Below, in pieces: positions 46,046 to 56,267 of a DNA stretch of 64,000 bases. Position 1 is the first letter of the stretch; each line of letters starts with the position of its first letter. Source of the stretch: Chrysemys picta bellii. Taxonomy: Eukaryota; Chordata; Testudines; Emydidae. A program made the translations under genes and the position numbers. The notes under the pieces are model-generated. The model searched no databases, was not told where the DNA came from, and worked only from the letters and a program-made list of their open reading frames with translations. The stretch is taken from the NCBI RefSeq assembly GCF_011386835.1, contig NC_088791.1:8928998-8992997 (forward strand). Reading direction: 5' to 3'.

Positions 46046-47132
46046 TGGCTGAAGCATCAAGGGACATATGACTCTTAAGAGCATCTGGCATATAAATAGG
46101 ACTGATTGGACTTGTAGTCTCTAAAGTTTTTACATTGTTTTATTTTTGAACGCAGGTTTTTTTTGTACATAATTCTACATTTGTAAGTTCAATTTTCATA
46201 ATAAAGAGATTGCACTACAGTACTTGTATTAGGTGAATTGAAAAAAACTATTTCTTTTGTTTTTTACAGTGCATATATTTGTAATCAAAATTAAAAATAA
46301 AATGAGCACTGTACACTTTGTATTCTATATTGTAATTGAAATCAATATATTGGAAAATGTAGAAAACATCCAAAAATATTTAAATAAATGGTATTCTATT
46401 ATTGTTTAACATCACAATTAATCGTACAATTTTTTTTAATCGCTTGACAGCCCTAATTACTACTAATATATCTGGTATGCTATTACTTTGGGACCCAACT
46501 AATCAAAATATGGGACCATTCCTTTTTTGCAGAATTCAATTATAGCTACTTGGGGATTTCCATAACATAGCTAAAATTTCTTAACAGAACTGAGACAACA
46601 GCTGGTTGGAAATTTTCTGCCAGAAAATATTTCAGACAGAAAATAGGCTTTCAAGAAAATTTGAATGTTCCACGGGCAAATCTTGAATTTCCAGAAAGTC
46701 TTCAATCTTCCATCAGGAAAATCAAAATGAAATATTTTGTTTTGGGTCAGATCGACCCAATTCATATTATTCTGTTGTGTTGAAACACCTGGAATGTTTC
46801 ATTTCAAATCAGCTCAATAAAACATTAAACAGCATTTCTCTATCAGCACATTGCCTAGTTTAGTTCAGGCTACCTTTCTTTCTTATGGGCTGAGCTCCCT
46901 GGAGGACCACATCTCCTATAATGTAATGTGGATTTTTCTCTGACCAAGCTGTGTGAGAGTCACATGACTCTCGGTACAGTAACTCCTCGCTTAATGTTGT
47001 AGTTATGTTCCTGAAAAATGCTACTTTAAGTGAAACGATGTTAAGCGAATCCAATTTTCCCATATGAATTAATGTAAATGGATGGGGCTAGGATCCAGGG
47101 AAATTTTTTTTTGCCAGACAAAAGACATTTTA

Positions 47133-47233
47133 TTTATATATATATATATAGATATATATAGATAGATATATATAGATAGATATATATAGATATATAGATA
47201 GATATATAGATATATATACACACACACACACAG
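47133..47233. repeat. (TA)n / (GATA)n / (CA)n microsatellite
   Basis: TA units alternate with GATAGATA blocks and end in a CA run, inside mariner-like copy 2. Confidence 0.93.
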
Positions 47234-47556
47234 AGTATAAGTTTTAAATGAACAATTTAATACTGTACACAGCAATGATGATTGTGAAGCTTGGTTGAGG
47301 TGGTGGAGTCAGAGGGTGGGATACTTCCCAGGGAATGCCTTACTGCTAAATGATGAACTAGCACTCGGCTGAGCCCTCAAGGGTTAATACATTGTTGTTA
47401 ATGTAGCCTCACACTCTACAAGGCAGCACGAATGGAGGGAGGAGACATAATAGACGCATGGCAGTGGCTAGAAACATGCCCTGTGGAAACTGAACAGGAT
47501 GATGAACCCAGGCTATCCCACTGGAGCACACCACTCCCTTCATTTTCCAAAGTGCC

Positions 47557-47557
<1 letters not shown>

Positions 47558-47601
<44 letters not shown>

Positions 47602-47628
47602 CACACACACTGTGTGTGTGTGTGTGTG
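47558..47628. repeat. Compound (GT)n(GA)n(CA)n(TG)n microsatellite
   Basis: About 16 GT, then 5 AG, then 5 AC, then about 10 TG units. The CA block is complementary to both GT blocks, so it can fold back. Confidence 0.93.
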
Positions 47629-47681
47629 ATGTGCATTACCCCTTTAAGTATGCTGACCCCACTCTAAGTACACTGCCTTTT

Positions 47682-47883
47682 TAAAAAGCAACAGAGGGTC
47701 CTGTGGCACCTTTGAGACTAACAGAAGTACTGGGAGCATAAGCTTTCGTGGGTAAGAACCTCACTTCTTCAGATGCAAGAATCTACTTGCATCTGAAGAA
47801 GTGAGGTTCTTACCCACGAAAGCTTATGCTCCCAGTACTTCTGTTAGTCTCAAAGGTGCCACAGGACCCTCTGTTGCTTTTTA
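47682..47883. repeat. Perfect 98-bp-arm inverted repeat, 6-base loop
   Basis: 47682-47779 and 47786-47883 are exact reverse complements over 98 bases, with loop AATCTA at 47780-47785. I compared them base by base and saw no mismatch. The left arm starts three bases inside the TSD, so the junction used a few bases of microhomology. Confidence 0.96.
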
Positions 47884-47933
47884 CAGATTCAGACTAACAC
47901 GGCTACCCCTCTGGTACTTGACACCATGCAAGG
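47685..47933 (+). mobile_element. Penelope-like element, family A, with a perfect foldback
   Basis: Inserted into mariner-like copy 2 with a perfect 14-bp TSD CACTGCCTTTTTAA at 47671-47684 and 47934-47947. The right part (47786 to 47933) is a forward family A tail ending ACACGGCTACCCCTCTGG...CAAGG. The left part is an inverted copy of its first 98 bases. It has the hammerhead-like core with CUGAAGA at 47793-47799 and GAAA at 47818-47821. Confidence 0.9.
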
Positions 47934-48735
47934 CACTGCCTTTTTAAGTAGATCAGCAAGTTAAGACAGCAGCTCCTGCAAGCAAGCTCCCTCCGTCCTG
48001 AGCCCTGTTGTGCCCCCCGCCCTGTGGAGATGGGGGGCAAGGTTGGAGGGAGGAGGACACCCTGATATTAGTGCCCCTCTTCCCGCCCACCCCCTGCACA
48101 GCAAGGAGGAGGCTCCAGGGAGCAGCTCCAAGGCAGAGGGCAGGAGCAGCACAGGGAACTTAGGGGAGCTGATAGGGAGGCTGCCGGCCCACCCTGGTTC
48201 CAAGCTCCCACCAGCTAGCTCCAATGGGCTGCTCTTCCTGCAAGCAGTGGACAAAGCAGGCGGCTGCCAAACAATGTTATAAGGGAGCATTGTGCAGCTG
48301 TGTTCTGATGATTCAGATCCATGATCTCTATATGTTTACAGTAGGAAGAAAATTCAAGTGGTATCCCTATTCATTGTTTACACCTTGTCAAATTTGGACA
48401 AAAAGCAGAAGTTATTCTGCTTTTACTTTCATTAAGAATCTGGTTGTGTCCCTCTCTGCCCCCAAATCAACAACTGAAAGAATGTTATGGAAGACACCAT
48501 GTGTTCCCTAGCAAGGTGCTTCAGGATATTCTAATATTTAATATATTTACCACATCATAGATTTTCTTCCTTGGATCTACTCTATTCAGGCTCTTACAAC
48601 ACCCTCCTCATCATATTTTTTGAGCAGCTTCCAGAAGTGCATAAAGGAACATGACTAGAATTTGTCACATGTGGTTCTCTCCTTCTCTCTTTTCTCCCCA
48701 AGTGAAAAATGATGTGAGGTTCCATTTTCTAAATT

Positions 48736-49020
48736 TTATTTTCTGCTGTGCTCTGCATCTTTATTACTGAAGTCAAGGACAAAGAAGTAGGCCTTGCACT
48801 TGGAGTGGAAGTTGGGGAGGATTGAGGCAGTTCTTAGTACCCAGGGGAGCTCATTCCATGGTCTCGGACTGGCTTCTGAGAAAGCTGTCTCCTGCACAGG
48901 TAAGTTTGTGGTGGACAATTCTATTGTGCCTGAAGAGCAAAGCTGATGACCATGATCCTCATCCTGGAGCATCAGACATTTTTTAGGTATTCTGGGTCCA
49001 GACCATTGAGCGCCTTGAAG
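48736..49020 (-). pseudogene. L2-like LINE ORF2 C-terminal relic
   Basis: At 48781-48885 the minus frame reads AFSEASPRPWNELPWVLRTA and continues SILPNFHSKCKAYFF. That matches the signature end of many L2/CR1-clade reverse transcriptases (AFS-x-A-x-P-R-x-WN-x-LP ... F-K-x-x-L-K). It is an old, isolated fragment with no catalytic part. Flanking extent is a guess. Confidence 0.6.
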
Positions 49021-49049
49021 ATATGGACAAAACTCTTGAATTGGACTCA

Positions 49050-49924
49050 ATGAATCTCTGATTTCCCTCCATAGCCTCTTTCCACCATCTTATATGGTGT
49101 GTCAACAAACCTTTATTCACTGTCAGATCTGCAGATTAATGGTCACGTACATGCTTTAAGATAAAAATAATCAGTATTCAGAAAGCACATGAACACCCAT
49201 TTCACTAGTGTTTGGACTACTAATAGGGAAAAACAGCTTGAGTTTCCTGGCTAACAGCATACAGACTACTGCAAAAAATATTCCAAATGTCACGTTTACA
49301 TGCATTGAATAAGAAAGCAAAATACAAGTGCAATTCTGGAGGCATATTTCTATTACACCAACCTGCATGAATTTGTCTCAGCCCTGACTTGGAGACATGA
49401 TCCTCTGGAGATAGAAGAGGGAAGTTTAGTCTCCAAATACCTCAAACATCTCTAACCTAACTTACTGAGACTGCCAATAAGGGTGACAACAGATAATTAC
49501 AACTTACAGCTGATCCAAGTGAGTAAGGGAAGGTTCAGGCTCCTTTTGAAACTATGGTGGACATCATGTCTCACCTCCCGTATCCTGTTCTGTTATGAAA
49601 GTTGGAACTAACGCATTTATCCAGCTAGGGTAGGCATTTGTAATGCACCAGTTGCCACTGTAACCGGCTCCAAGCATGGAGTGGTGTAGTTAACAGTAAT
49701 GGCTTTTCCTTGCCACAGATGTCTGTTTTATGTAAAGTCACATGAATCTGTTGACAATATGCTCACATTGGCAGAACTCATTTTAGTGGGTTTGCCCTTG
49801 TGAAAAGAGGAACAAAATGTGTGAGGCTCTGCATAGAAAGAATATGGAAAAACCAAGGAGTCACAGACACATCAAAACCTCTTCAGGAAAGAGGCACTGG
49901 CAGAATTCCTTAGAGATGGAAAGT
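49050..49924. other. No gene or clear repeat recognised
   Basis: No ORF or repeat that I can support. Confidence 0.4.
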
Positions 49925-49936
49925 GTGCTATTAGAG

Positions 49937-50331
49937 CAGGAGAATTTGTGGCACCTTAGAGACTAACAAATTTATTTCATCATAAGCTTTTGTGGGCTAC
50001 AGCCCACTTCATCAGATGCAGTAAGAAGTATCCTCACAACTTCTTGTCAACTGTCTAGAATGGGCCATCTTGATTATCACTACAAACATTTTTTTCTCCT
50101 GCTTCTTAATCACTTAGCCTCTTAGAGTTGGTATGGCAACTTCCACCTTTTCATGTTCTCTGTATGTATATATATCATCTTCTTACTATATGTTCCATTC
50201 TATGCATCTGATGAAGTGGGCTGTAGCCCACGAAAGCTTATGTTCAAATAAATTTGTTAGTTTCTAAGGTGCCACAAGTACTCCTGTTTTTTTTTGCGGA
50301 TACAGACTAACACGGCTGCTCCTCTGAAACC
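49937..50331 (+). mobile_element. Penelope-like element, family A, long foldback copy
   Basis: The left arm (AATTTGTGGCACCTTAGAGAC...GGGCTACAGCCCACTTCATC) is inverted relative to the right arm (GATGAAGTGGGCTGTAGCCC...GTGCCACAAGTACTCC), which ends CTCTGAAACC. About 180 bp of unique centre lies between them. Flanks GTGCTATTAGAG and GTGCAATTAAGAG look like a diverged TSD. The best hammerhead-like core of the window is at 50208-50244. Confidence 0.85.
50208..50244 (+). ncRNA. Hammerhead-ribozyme-like core in a PLE tail
   Basis: Order of parts: CTGATGA (50208-50214), one extra A, stem II GTGGGC/GCCCAC (50216-50221 and 50226-50231) with loop TGTA, then GAAA (50232-50235), and a short stem III formed by AGC with GTT (GCT in other copies) around TTAT, followed by C as the potential cleavage position. 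The extra A between CTGATGA and stem II departs from the minimal consensus, and stem I pairing is not obvious, so self-cleavage is uncertain. Confidence 0.45.
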
Positions 50332-50439
50332 TGTGCAATTAAGAGTTTTCTTTCAAAGACTAGCTAGTTTGCTGCTGGGGGACAGCAAGTTCACAGGAGG
50401 AGTGTAAGAGAGTAAGGTCCAGTGTCTGATCACAGAACT

Positions 50440-50640
50440 GGAAGCCAGAAACTGCAGAGTTCTAGTTATCTTTTCCCCACTGATGTCGTCTGTGGCCGTG
50501 GGCAAGTCTCAAATACTAGGCCTCAGTTTCCTTATGTGCACATTTCAGTTACCTTCGTCACAAGTCTGCTGTGAAGATTTGCTGGTGTCTGTAGAGAGCT
50601 TTGAATATGAAAATAACTACTAATTGCTAAGTATTAATTA
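50440..50640 (+). repeat. MIR/CORE-SINE relic
   Basis: GCAGAGTTCTAGTTATC, GGCCGTGGGCAAGTCTCAAA, GCCTCAGTTTCCTTATGTGC, and the tail GTAGAGAGCTTTGAATATGA; forward MIR. Confidence 0.7.
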
Positions 50641-51579
50641 ACAAAAAAATCTGTAGGAGTAACATGTAAAAATGGTTTCATGCACTTCTAACAGGTATTC
50701 GCAACAGGCAGGATTGAAAATTGTGAACAGGACTCTCCGCCATTCTGCACAAGTAACCACGTGTGTCAAAATGTGTGCATTGTTTAGGATTCCATTGATT
50801 GTGTTCTGGGGGTAGGAGGAGCTGGAGAGATGTGAAATTTATGACAGGCTGTCTGATTTACAGTATGGACGAAACATGTTTGCAAACTCAAAACTTGACA
50901 GATCCGATGTAGCACCTTCTTTGACAGACAATATAAGATGAATGTATCACATATTAGGAGCTTTTTGGTGTGCGAGTGTGTTTGTGTGGGAGGTGGGGAC
51001 ACTTTATTTGCTGTCAGAGGAAATGAACAGCCTTACCTTAAGGTTTTTATAAACTGTCATCTTTAATCAGACGCACAAAGCAAGATTGTCAGCTCTTATA
51101 AAGCATTAAAAAATGGCAGAAGTTAATAATCTCCCCACCACTCACACACACACACCATTTTTGCAATGACCTGAATCAGAACTAACCCTCTTCTTAGCAA
51201 TGTCACAACAACAAGCTTTTTGAAATGTGTCTTTGTAATTCAGCTATACAGACTTTATGAGAGCCTGTCAAAAGAAAGAGTTAGGATGTGCCTGCAAGAA
51301 GCATTCATTCCTGCTGTCAACAGAATAAAGAACTAAATGTCAACAGCAAGGGACACCTCAACTAAATGTCTTCTAAATACTCATTAAACCACAGGAAGAA
51401 AGATTCACTAGGTGGGTATCAACTTGCTCACTTAAGATTTTGTTGCCTGAAATCCAGAGGTCAATTGAAGTAAACACCTAGTCTAAGAAAAGTTGCATAA
51501 AACATTCACCATATTCTAGAACAAATATTAATGATTCCAAAATAAAGACATGGGCATTAAACATCGTTATTATCAGAAT
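50641..51579. other. No gene or clear repeat recognised
   Basis: A short (CA)n lies near 51142-51155. Nothing else supportable. Confidence 0.4.
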
Positions 51580-51770
51580 CAGGAGTCCAAATCTCCTGAG
51601 TTCTAAATCCTATCCATCACTGATTAACCATGAGGCATGAGTAATTTCCAGTCTCCCTCAGGTTCCTGATCTGTGAAGTTTGGACAGTACCTACCTTGTA
51701 CTAGTGGTGTTAAGAATAATTAGCTAAATATTTGTACAGTGCTCTGAAGATATAGAATGGCTATAAGCAG
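51580..51770 (+). repeat. MIR/CORE-SINE relic
   Basis: AGGAGTCCAAATCTCCTGAG, then CCCTCAGGTTCCTGATCTGTGAA and a tail TACAGTGCTCTGAAGATATAGAATGG; forward MIR with poor middle. Confidence 0.6.
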
Positions 51771-51800
51771 TAGGCCTTGGTACAAAATTAAAAATTCTTA

Positions 51801-52990
51801 TTAGAACATAAGAACGGCCATACTAGGTCAGACCAAAGGTCCATCTAGCTCAGTATCCTATCTACTGACAGTGGCCAATGCCAGGTGCCCCAGAGGAAGT
51901 GAACCTAACAGGTAATGATCTCTCTCCTACCATCCATCTCCACCCTCTGACAAACAGAGGCTAGGGACACCATTCCTTACCCATCCTGGCTAATAGCCAC
52001 TAATGGACTTAACCTCCATGAATTTATCCAGTTCTCTTTTAAACCCTGTTATAGTCCTAGCCTTCACAACCTCCTCAGGCAAGAAGTTCCACAAGTTGAC
52101 TCTGCGCTGTGTGAAGAAGAACTTCCTTTTATTTGTTTTAAACCTGCTGCCCATTAATTTCATTTGGTGGCCCCTAGTTCTTGTATTATGGGAATAAGTA
52201 AATAACTTTTCCTTATCTACCTTCTCCACATCACTTATGATTTTATATACCTCTATCATATCCCCCCTTAGTCTCCTCTTTTCCAAGCTGAAGAGTCCTA
52301 GCCTCTTTAATCTCTCCTCATATGGGACCCGTTCCAAACCCCTAATCATTTTAGTTGCCCTTCTCTGAACCTTTTCTAGTGTCAGTATATCTTTTTTGAG
52401 ATGAGGAGACCACATCTGTACGCATTATTCAAGATGTGGGCGTACCATCGATTTATATAAGGGCAATAAGATATTCTGTGTCTTATTCTCTATCCCCTTT
52501 TTAATGATTCCTAACATCCTGTTTGCTTTTTTGACCGCCTCTGCACACTGCGTGGACGTCTTCAGAGAACTATCCACGATGACTCCAAGATCTTTTTCCT
52601 GATTCGCTGTAGCTAAATTAGCCCCCATCATATTGTACGTATAGTTGGGGTTATTTTTTCCAATGTGCATTACTTTACATTTATCCACATTAAATTTCAT
52701 TTGCCATTTTGTTGCCCAATCACTTAGTTTTGAGAGATCTTTCTGAAGTTCTTCACAGTCTGCTTTGGTCTTAACTATCTTGAGCAGTTTAGTATCATCT
52801 GCAAACTTTGTCACCTCACTTTTGACCCCTTTCTCCAGTTCATTTATGAATAAATTGAATAGGATTGGTCCTAGGACTGACTCTTGGGGAACAGTTACCC
52901 CTCTCCATTCTGAGAATTTACCATTCATTCCTACCCTTTGTTCCCTGTCTTTTAACCAGTTCTCGATCCATGAAAGGACATTCATGAAAG
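51801..52990 (-). mobile_element. CR1-type LINE (TTCTTATG-tailed subfamily), 5'-truncated
   Basis: On the minus strand: palm and C-terminal ORF2 coding to the stop near 51990, then a 3' UTR through the ACCTTTGGTCTGACCTAGTA segment and a TTCTTATGTTCTAATAA end. Same subfamily as 31996-32843 and 62380-62612. The 5' edge lies near 52985, where LINE similarity fades. Confidence 0.9.
51990..52985 (-). pseudogene. LINE ORF2 with a nonsense break
   Basis: The reading frame is continuous from WIENWLKDREQRVGMNGKFS through the catalytic FADDTKL and KCKVMHIGKNNPNYTYN to MVRPHLE, then meets TAA at 52423-52425 where the family has a tyrosine codon. The same frame resumes with [17 protein letters not shown] and runs to [10 protein letters not shown]. 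The expected SGVPQGSVLG box reads TVPQESVLG, with the first glycine and the QG glycine changed. A one-base nonsense mutation plus 5' truncation make it inactive. Confidence 0.88.
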
Positions 52991-53054
52991 ATAAATGGTT
53001 ACATTTTTTTTTAAACCAGGTCTCTGATGGTTTGGTGTGTTTTTGTTGACACAT

Positions 53055-54247
53055 TTTTAATAATTCCTTATATGTGTAACTAATAACATCTTAGATTATT
53101 AAGTTTGAGTTTTTAAAATCTATTTTCTCTTCTCCGTGTAAACTACTTGATTGTTTTCTGAACATTGTTCAGCTTGATCCATGAATTAAGAATGGTCAGT
53201 TTCATTTTGAATTAGAGTAATTTTCATTTTTTGATTCCCCTGCACTAGCATGATACCACTTTGGTTTATTCACCAAATATCCAGAGGATTTTTTTTTAAT
53301 TTATTATTTTTTAAAAGATTAAAACATTTTTATTCATATTATATTTAGTAAAACCATAATTTCGGGCCTAAAACTATTTGACATTGTGCGTTTAATTTAA
53401 TAATCACATTAACAGCTAAATTATTAATGTAAATATATTTTTCCTAGCAACTTATTTCAAGATTATTTTAATATGGTGTAAAGACAATTATATATATGTA
53501 ATATAAATTAATTATGCATATATATTAACACATACTACATACATATACACCAACATGTTCATTTTCCCATTTGTATGTTTCATATAATAGGAATGTAAGT
53601 AATATGAAATAACGAAGTAATTTTATAGTACTTCTCTACAGCATTTTATAGCATAATTTATCATTTATTGAAAAACAGTTTTTTATAAAACATTAACTAT
53701 TAAAGCTTCATAAATATTATTTTTATGTAAAGTGTAACCAGTAAAGTACCTATAGGTAGTGTAATTGTGTAAATGGATTCTTTCATTTGAATTGTTTACA
53801 GACGTACATTTAGAATCATACCCACACTGTATTTGCAGCTGACATTTTCAAAGCTGCCTAGGAAATATCGCGTCCAAACCCCTTAGGGTGCGATTTTCAA
53901 AGTCGCCTAAGTGTTCAGTGATTGCTACATTTTAACGGAAGTAACAAAGACCTTAATTTTATAAAACACCTACCAAAAATTAAAGCTTGCAATGGTTATT
54001 TCTGATGCTGCCAGGCGATAGTTACTAAGCAAATATACATACATATCATTCATAGTATTTATGTATATGTAACAAACCCCCTCAGGGATTGTCAATGGGA
54101 TTTGAATCCCAAACTTCAGCACCTTAGCACAGACGGATAACACTTGGCTGACAGAGTCACTCCAATAGGCAGCTGAGAAAACTATTATCCTCTAGAACCA
54201 GCCGCTAGAGGGGGACAAAGCACATGCTGTCAGTATGTTGTGTACGT

Positions 54248-54248
<1 letters not shown>
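53055..54248. other. Very AT-rich DNA, no gene recognised
   Basis: 53100-53800 is strongly AT-rich with short TATATA and ATTA runs. Around 53838-53920 there are TTTTCAAAG(T/C)-type words of an old foldback repeat. At 54076-54200 a tRNA-like word GGGATTTGAATCCC is seen, but no SINE could be delimited. Confidence 0.4.

Positions 54249-54281
<33 letters not shown>
54249..54281. repeat. (TC)n(AC)n microsatellite
   Basis: Four to five TC units followed by about 12 CA units. Confidence 0.95.
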
Positions 54282-56022
54282 CTTTTCTCACTGTTTCAGC
54301 AATGGAATGGATGCAAGAGACAGGAACTTTCAAAGCTGCTGTAAGACAAACACTGCTATTTTAGAATTATGGGGGTTAGTTTAATTTGTTAAATTAACCT
54401 CACCCCCTCCAAATTCAAAACAATACAAAAACATACATTACAGCAACTGACAGGTGTCCTGTCATTCATGTATTTAAATGCTGTGCTGTGTTTCTTGTGT
54501 CTCAAACTATATGACCAGATTGTCCAAATGGCAGCTTCCTGTGTGTTATTCCTTTTTCTTTATGTAAGACAAACTCTCTAACTACTCACTCTCTGCAACT
54601 GGATGCAGTGATTAGAAGATCAGGGATATTACATTGCATTTTTTCCTTTCAAGCAGCTGCCTACTTATCTGACAGAGACTGCCCATCAGACAGACAGGTA
54701 AACTGGGGTGCCAAGACAGTTTAGTTTTCCCATTCCATTTCCTGACATGGATACAAACTTGCTAAGACTCAACTGCTTCTTTCAGGCTGATGAGCAGCAT
54801 TTTGCTGTCTGTGCTATCCTGCAACTCTTTTAATTGCTGTCTGATCCTAATGAAGTGTGGCTGATATTAATAAAGAGATACCCCCTTGAGGCCCTGATAC
54901 CTAATATCCAAACTGTGTTCAACTGCATTAGGATCAACCGGGTTTTCACAATTTGAAATGTTATCGTCCCCATGTCTCCAGCTCCTTTTCGTCCATCTCC
55001 CCCCGCTCCACACACACAGCCTCAAGACTGCAGACATCTGTTCTTCAATTGTCTGGTAATAAACATACTCCATAAAGCATATGTAAAATGATTATTACCC
55101 TGAAGAGCCATGTGCCTCTCAAATGCCAGCTGAAACAAACAAACAAAAAAAACACCAAACAAATGTTAGAACAGACTCGTCACTCAGGCTGTTAAGATTC
55201 CACAATGCACAGACTTCGGATTTGGTCCGCCACATTGTCTTCCGCCAATGGGAGAGGTTAGTCCACACACCTTCTGCCTGTCACATTAACAATGCAAGCA
55301 GATGCTGGTTATCAGTGGAGGACGAAGAAAGAAACTGGACTCTCATTGTGCTAACTTTTATACTTCAACGCCTCCCACAATATGTAATTAAGGGAAATCA
55401 GATGTGTATTCCTTTTCAATGTGTAAGTGCAATTAGTTTTCATATGTTCAAAACCTGCTAGTAAAAATCTATTCCCAGGAATCATCTCTTTTTGAATACC
55501 CACTTGCCTTCTGAAAATCCATTATTCATTTATTACATGTGGGGCAGTATATCATTAAGGGCTGGTAATTAATCTGGGGGGTTTGGTGCATCTTATTTGT
55601 CCTAGTGGAAATTAGGACCCGTATCCCAGAGCTGCATAGCATTTCCCTTCCCATTTCTGGCTTGCTACACCACATGAATTCTAAGGCGGCACGCTTTGAA
55701 AACAGTTCACATATTTGTCCTCTTTGACATTTTGAAATCATAAGTGTTGTGTCTGGAGTAACAGTATATAAGAGTTCAGAAGCAAAATAAAAAATATCAA
55801 GTGCATTTTTAAAGGGTGGTTTTATTCTGACAAATGGCTACATAAAAAAAGCACCTCACTCAACAGATTTGCTCTCTGTGCACATTCACAATCATTTTTG
55901 CTGACTTCACTGATTAAAGCATGTGTTTACTGCTTTTAACTCTTTGTAGTTCTGCAGAGGCAGTACAGTTATGGAAAAGTAAACTTCATTTTATTGCTTC
56001 TTGTGAATCATCAACAGAATTG
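54282..56022. other. No gene or clear repeat recognised
   Basis: The 112-codon ORF at 55123-55461 has no domain and no good splice context. Nothing else supportable. Confidence 0.4.
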
Positions 56023-56036
56023 ATTAAGTTCCAATC

Positions 56037-56253
56037 TTGTTGTAGCAATGTTGGTCCCAGGATATGCGAGACACAAGGTGGATAAGGTAATATCTTTTAA
56101 TAATATTTTAGGTAATATCTTTTATTGGACCATCTTGTGTTGGTGAAAGACAGCCCAGACCTGAAAAAGAGCTCTGTCTAGCTCAAAGCCTGTTTCTTTC
56201 ACTAACACCAGTTAGTCCAATTAAAGATTTTACCTCACCCACCTTGTCTCTTT
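56037..56253. mobile_element. Penelope-like element foldback, family B
   Basis: A minus-oriented end (TTGTTGTAGCAATGTTGGTC...) joins a long plus-oriented segment that includes CAGACCTGAAAAAGAGCTCTG...GCTCAAAGCC, the family B counterpart of the hammerhead-like core in mutated form. TSD of 14 bp with one mismatch: ATTAAGTTCCAATC at 56023-56036 and ATTAAGTTCCAGTC at 56254-56267. The GGTAATATCTTTTA segment is duplicated at about 56086 and 56111. Confidence 0.85.
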
Positions 56254-56267
56254 ATTAAGTTCCAGTC

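Larger units (their letters stand above)
44946..46455. mobile_element. hAT relic rearranged into a large foldback
   Basis: Ends TAGAGCTGTCAA and (reverse) TAGGGCTGTCAA, with 8-bp flanks ATTACTAT (44938-44945) and ATTACTAC (46456-46463) that match at seven of eight positions. The arms 44946-45345 and about 46060-46455 are diverged inverted repeats of about 400 bp. Transposase remnants point away from the centre on opposite strands. The element is therefore two 3' halves of a hAT transposon arranged head to head. Confidence 0.8.
46977..48298. mobile_element. Mariner/Tigger-like transposon, copy 2, right end lost
   Basis: Begins CAGTAACTCCTCGCTTAA after TA at 46975-46976 and follows copy 1 through the same internal words (GAAGCTTGGTTGAGGTGG, GCTGAGCCCTCAAGGG, GCAAGCAGTGGACAAAGC). 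It stops matching after AAGGGAGCATT near 48298, so the right terminal repeat is missing. It is longer than copy 1 because it keeps an extra segment near 47395-47660, has different microsatellite growth, and carries a PLE insertion at 47685-47933. Confidence 0.85.
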
